Assembly: GCA_021784975.1 (NCBI GenBank)
Contig: JAJYGU010000275.1
Location: 1-25,341, forward strand
Origin: Planctomycetota bacterium
GTDB taxonomy: Bacteria > Planctomycetota > Planctomycetia > Pirellulales > Thermoguttaceae
DNA length: 25,341 bases
Direction: 5' to 3'
Below the pieces are notes generated by a model. The model was given only the letters and a program-made list of their open reading frames with translations, did no database searches and was not told where the DNA came from. How positions within the stretch are numbered: position 1 is the first letter of the stretch; each line of letters starts with the position of its first letter. A program made the position numbers and the translations under genes. Positions 23,877 through 25,341 of this stretch are shown piece by piece.

Positions 23877-24203
23877 CTGAGCTTCTTCGGGAGACTCAGC
23901 GCCAATGGGGCGGTTAAGTTCGGGAAAGTGCTTTAGCTTGGGCGAACCACTTGTTCGCCGAGCAGCACGTGGGCGTCGCGTTTCGCCGCTGTTACCGTTG
24001 ATAGCCCATTCGCGTTCGATTTCTACGACGCCGGCAAGCGGAATCTTTATCGTCTCGCCGTAACATCCAACCGACGGAATGCGAAACGCCCCCGGCAGCC
24101 GGCCGCTCTTGACGAGCACGCGCACCCGCGCCACGCTAACCCCCCAACGCCGGGCCAGTTGTCCGGGTGTCAGCGCTTCGAGTTGGGTTTGCTGCCGTGG
24201 CAT
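23859..24203 (-). CDS. Excisionase-like helix-turn-helix protein
   Basis: The product is 114 aa. The ATG at 24203 is preferred because AGGAG lies 5 nt upstream; a GTG at 24209 overlaps that ribosome binding site. Residues about 10-66 form a winged-HTH of the excisionase/MerR-like type: LTPGQLARRWGVSVARVRVL, VKSGRLPGAF, IPLAGVVEIEREW. The C-terminal 45 residues are basic and probably disordered. Being next to a convergent integrase, it could be a recombination directionality factor or a small repressor. It is last in a four-gene minus-strand operon (12 nt after the zinc-ribbon gene). Its 3' end lies inside direct repeat 2. Confidence 0.8.
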   Translation of the reverse strand: MPRQQTQLEALTPGQLARRWGVSVARVRVLVKSGRLPGAFRIPSVGCYGETIKIPLAGVVEIEREWAINGNSGETRRPRAARRTSGSPKLKHFPELNRPIGAESPEEAQFPGNP

Positions 24204-24215
24204 TTCCACTCCTGT

Positions 24216-24395
24216 TCATGTTCCTGGCGTCACGGCTATTTGTCGCCAAGGTGGTACAAGCTGCTCAAGCGATGTTCTTTTAGCCCCACAACGCGGACAA
24301 CGACTCTTGCTGTCTGCTGCAAACCACTTCGCCTCGCAACGCGAACAGACGAAGTAGTACGTTGCGTGATCGTGTCGGAGCCGTTTTCTTTTCAT
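24216..24395 (-). CDS. Small zinc-ribbon protein (59 aa)
   Basis: It runs from an ATG at 24395 to a TGA at 24216-24218. The product begins MKRKRLRHDHATYYF and contains two CxxC knuckles, CSRC (Cys17, Cys20) and CPRC (Cys33, Cys36), separated by 12 residues, followed by GAKR. This is a rubredoxin-like/zinc-ribbon arrangement and probably binds one zinc ion. Its ATG overlaps the stop of the upstream TSCPD gene (ATGA, 24392-24395), and the next gene starts 12 nt after its stop, which supports it as real. No closer family can be named; a nucleic-acid or protein-binding role is inferred. Confidence 0.8.
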   Translation of the reverse strand: MKRKRLRHDHATYYFVCSRCEAKWFAADSKSRCPRCGAKRTSLEQLVPPWRQIAVTPGT

Positions 24396-24907
24396 GACGA
24401 AGCTCGGGTTGAAGATTCATGCTGTGATCTGTCCGCTTCGAGTTTTGCCTGTCGATACGACTCGCTAAACTCGACTCCCAGCCAGCGGAAAACGTAGTCG
24501 ATAATCGACGATGCCCGCCGAATGGCCTTGTTCGCCGTCCAACCGCTGGGCTCGAAACTGACGTACTCGAACTTGTGGGCAAGTGTTTCGACGGGTACGC
24601 CGTACTGAAGCGCAAGGCTCGTGAGGATGCCCACCGTGTCCATGAGGCCGCCAACTGTGCTTCCTTCCTTCGCTACAGTCAGGAAGAGTTCACCTGGCCG
24701 ATTGTCCTCGAACAGACCAACCGTCATGTAGCCTTCATGCCCGCCAACCGCGAATTTGTGCGTGAGGGAACGACGTGTAGGCTGAAGACGGCTGCGATGT
24801 GGCTGCTTTCGAGCCTTTTCCAGTTCAGCCTGTAACGCCTCAAGCTGCTCTTCGAGTTCCCCAATTCTCCGGGCCAATTGTTCCGTATTTGCCATCGTCT
24901 GTTCCAC
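24392..24907 (-). CDS. Orphan TSCPD-domain protein (related to the C-terminal domain of B12-dependent ribonucleotide reductase)
   Basis: The product is 171 aa. A GTG at 24907 lies 9 nt after a GAGGAGGG ribosome binding site; an ATG at 24895 is the alternative. Residues about 8-35 are a predicted coiled coil (RRIGELEEQLEALQAELEKA). Residues about 45-144 match the TSCPD domain (PF12637) found at the C-terminus of class II ribonucleotide reductases: RRSLTHKFAVGGHEGYMTVG, LFLTVAKEGSTVGGLMD, SLALQYGVPVETLAHKFEYV, FEPSGWTANK, SSIIDYVFRWLG. The reductase catalytic domain is absent. It sits between an MT-A70 methyltransferase and a zinc-ribbon gene, a phage-like setting. A role in nucleotide metabolism is inferred only from the domain's usual partner. 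Confidence 0.82.
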   Translation of the reverse strand: MEQTMANTEQLARRIGELEEQLEALQAELEKARKQPHRSRLQPTRRSLTHKFAVGGHEGYMTVGLFEDNRPGELFLTVAKEGSTVGGLMDTVGILTSLALQYGVPVETLAHKFEYVSFEPSGWTANKAIRRASSIIDYVFRWLGVEFSESYRQAKLEADRSQHESSTRASS

Positions 24908-24922
24908 GGTTCGGGACCCTCC

Positions 24923-25341
24923 TCAGAACAGCCTTCGTTCAACCTGGTTGCCATACACCGTCCAACCGGTGTTCGGCTGCTCTTCGCGGCCGTACAGTTC
25001 CAGGTACGGTCCAGGGCTGACAAGCTCAACCAACTCTCGGAATGCGTACGGTTTGCGACTGTGGAGCGTCCGTCGAAAGACGAGCCAGCTCTTGCATGTT
25101 TGGTTGCGGAACGGCAGGTTTCCGCGGACACCAAGCAGTAGGAATTCATGGGAAACACGCCAGTAGTTGCCCATTCCTAGCTGCGGCTTAATCCAGACAA
25201 GGCAAGACTTGTATCGGAATCCCCATGCACCAATCACGTCGAACGCTTGTCGCAGAAACGCATTGGTACTCCATAGATGCAAATGGGCATTGGCGGCGAC
25301 AAGCTCTCTGACGGGTTCATTCCGAATTTCTTTTAGCGTTA
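24923..25341 (-). CDS. MT-A70-family adenine-N6 methyltransferase, C-terminal part (start beyond right edge)
   Basis: The frame is open from the right edge to the TGA at 24923 (138 residues seen). The visible part matches phage-type MT-A70 DNA adenine methylases: HLHLWSTNAFLRQAFDVIGA, WGFRYKSCLVWIKP, LGMGNYWRVSHEFLLLGVRG, TLHSRKPYAFRELVELVSPG, PYLELYGREEQPNTGWTVYG, NQVE. The catalytic DPPW motif would be upstream, outside the window, so activity cannot be judged. It is the first visible gene of the minus-strand operon; the next gene starts 15 nt after its stop. Such methylases in mobile elements modify DNA to avoid host restriction or mark the element's own DNA. Confidence 0.9.
   Translation of the reverse strand, partial: TLKEIRNEPVRELVAANAHLHLWSTNAFLRQAFDVIGAWGFRYKSCLVWIKPQLGMGNYWRVSHEFLLLGVRGNLPFRNQTCKSWLVFRRTLHSRKPYAFRELVELVSPGPYLELYGREEQPNTGWTVYGNQVERRLF

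Overview
The window reads as chromosome from a GC-rich planctomycete, probably from the Pirellulales or a related group. The call rests on several families that co-occur there: a PQQ/beta-propeller-type secreted protein with the typical planctomycete N-terminal region, a DUF1080 (3-keto-disaccharide hydrolase) protein, DUF3467, a DUF11 lipoprotein, an spd/mitochondrial-type EF-G1, and many REP-like palindromes. This is inference from protein families; there is no rRNA to confirm it.

Layout. Positions 1-617 (minus) hold the start of a secreted PQQ-like repeat protein, with a cloverleaf-like palindrome just upstream of it. Positions 1114-4232 (plus) hold three tightly spaced exported proteins. 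Two are paralogues sharing one unnamed domain, and the third ends in DUF11. Positions 4265-4941 are a complete RAYT/IS200-like element with hairpin ends. Positions 5204-11050 (plus) form a run with stop/start overlaps or short gaps: a divergent Dus, an inositol-monophosphatase/HisN-like phosphatase, IspH, an enolase-superfamily protein lacking the usual catalytic residues, and a secreted beta-helix protein. Then come DUF1080 (minus), a REP-like cluster, a membrane protein (minus) and DUF3467 (plus). Positions 13813-19303 are a TetR-MFP-RND efflux operon whose start and stop codons overlap. The RND gene carries an in-frame array of palindromic repeats. Positions 19430-19672 are a 243-bp internally deleted copy of the RAYT element, followed by fusA (minus).

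From about 22.3 kb the character changes. There are four helically phased GTCTGA repeats, a tRNA-Pro(CGG), and a tyrosine integrase framed by two direct repeats of about 75 bp whose internal hairpins differ by a compensated base pair. A minus-strand operon converges on the integrase: an MT-A70 methyltransferase (cut by the window edge), an orphan TSCPD-domain protein, a 59-aa zinc-ribbon protein and an excisionase-like HTH protein. This looks like the tRNA-proximal end of an integrated element that continues past the right edge.

The most unusual signals are the covarying direct repeats around the integrase, the full-length/deleted RAYT pair, the translated palindrome array inside the RND pump, and the catalytically stripped enolase-superfamily protein next to ispH.
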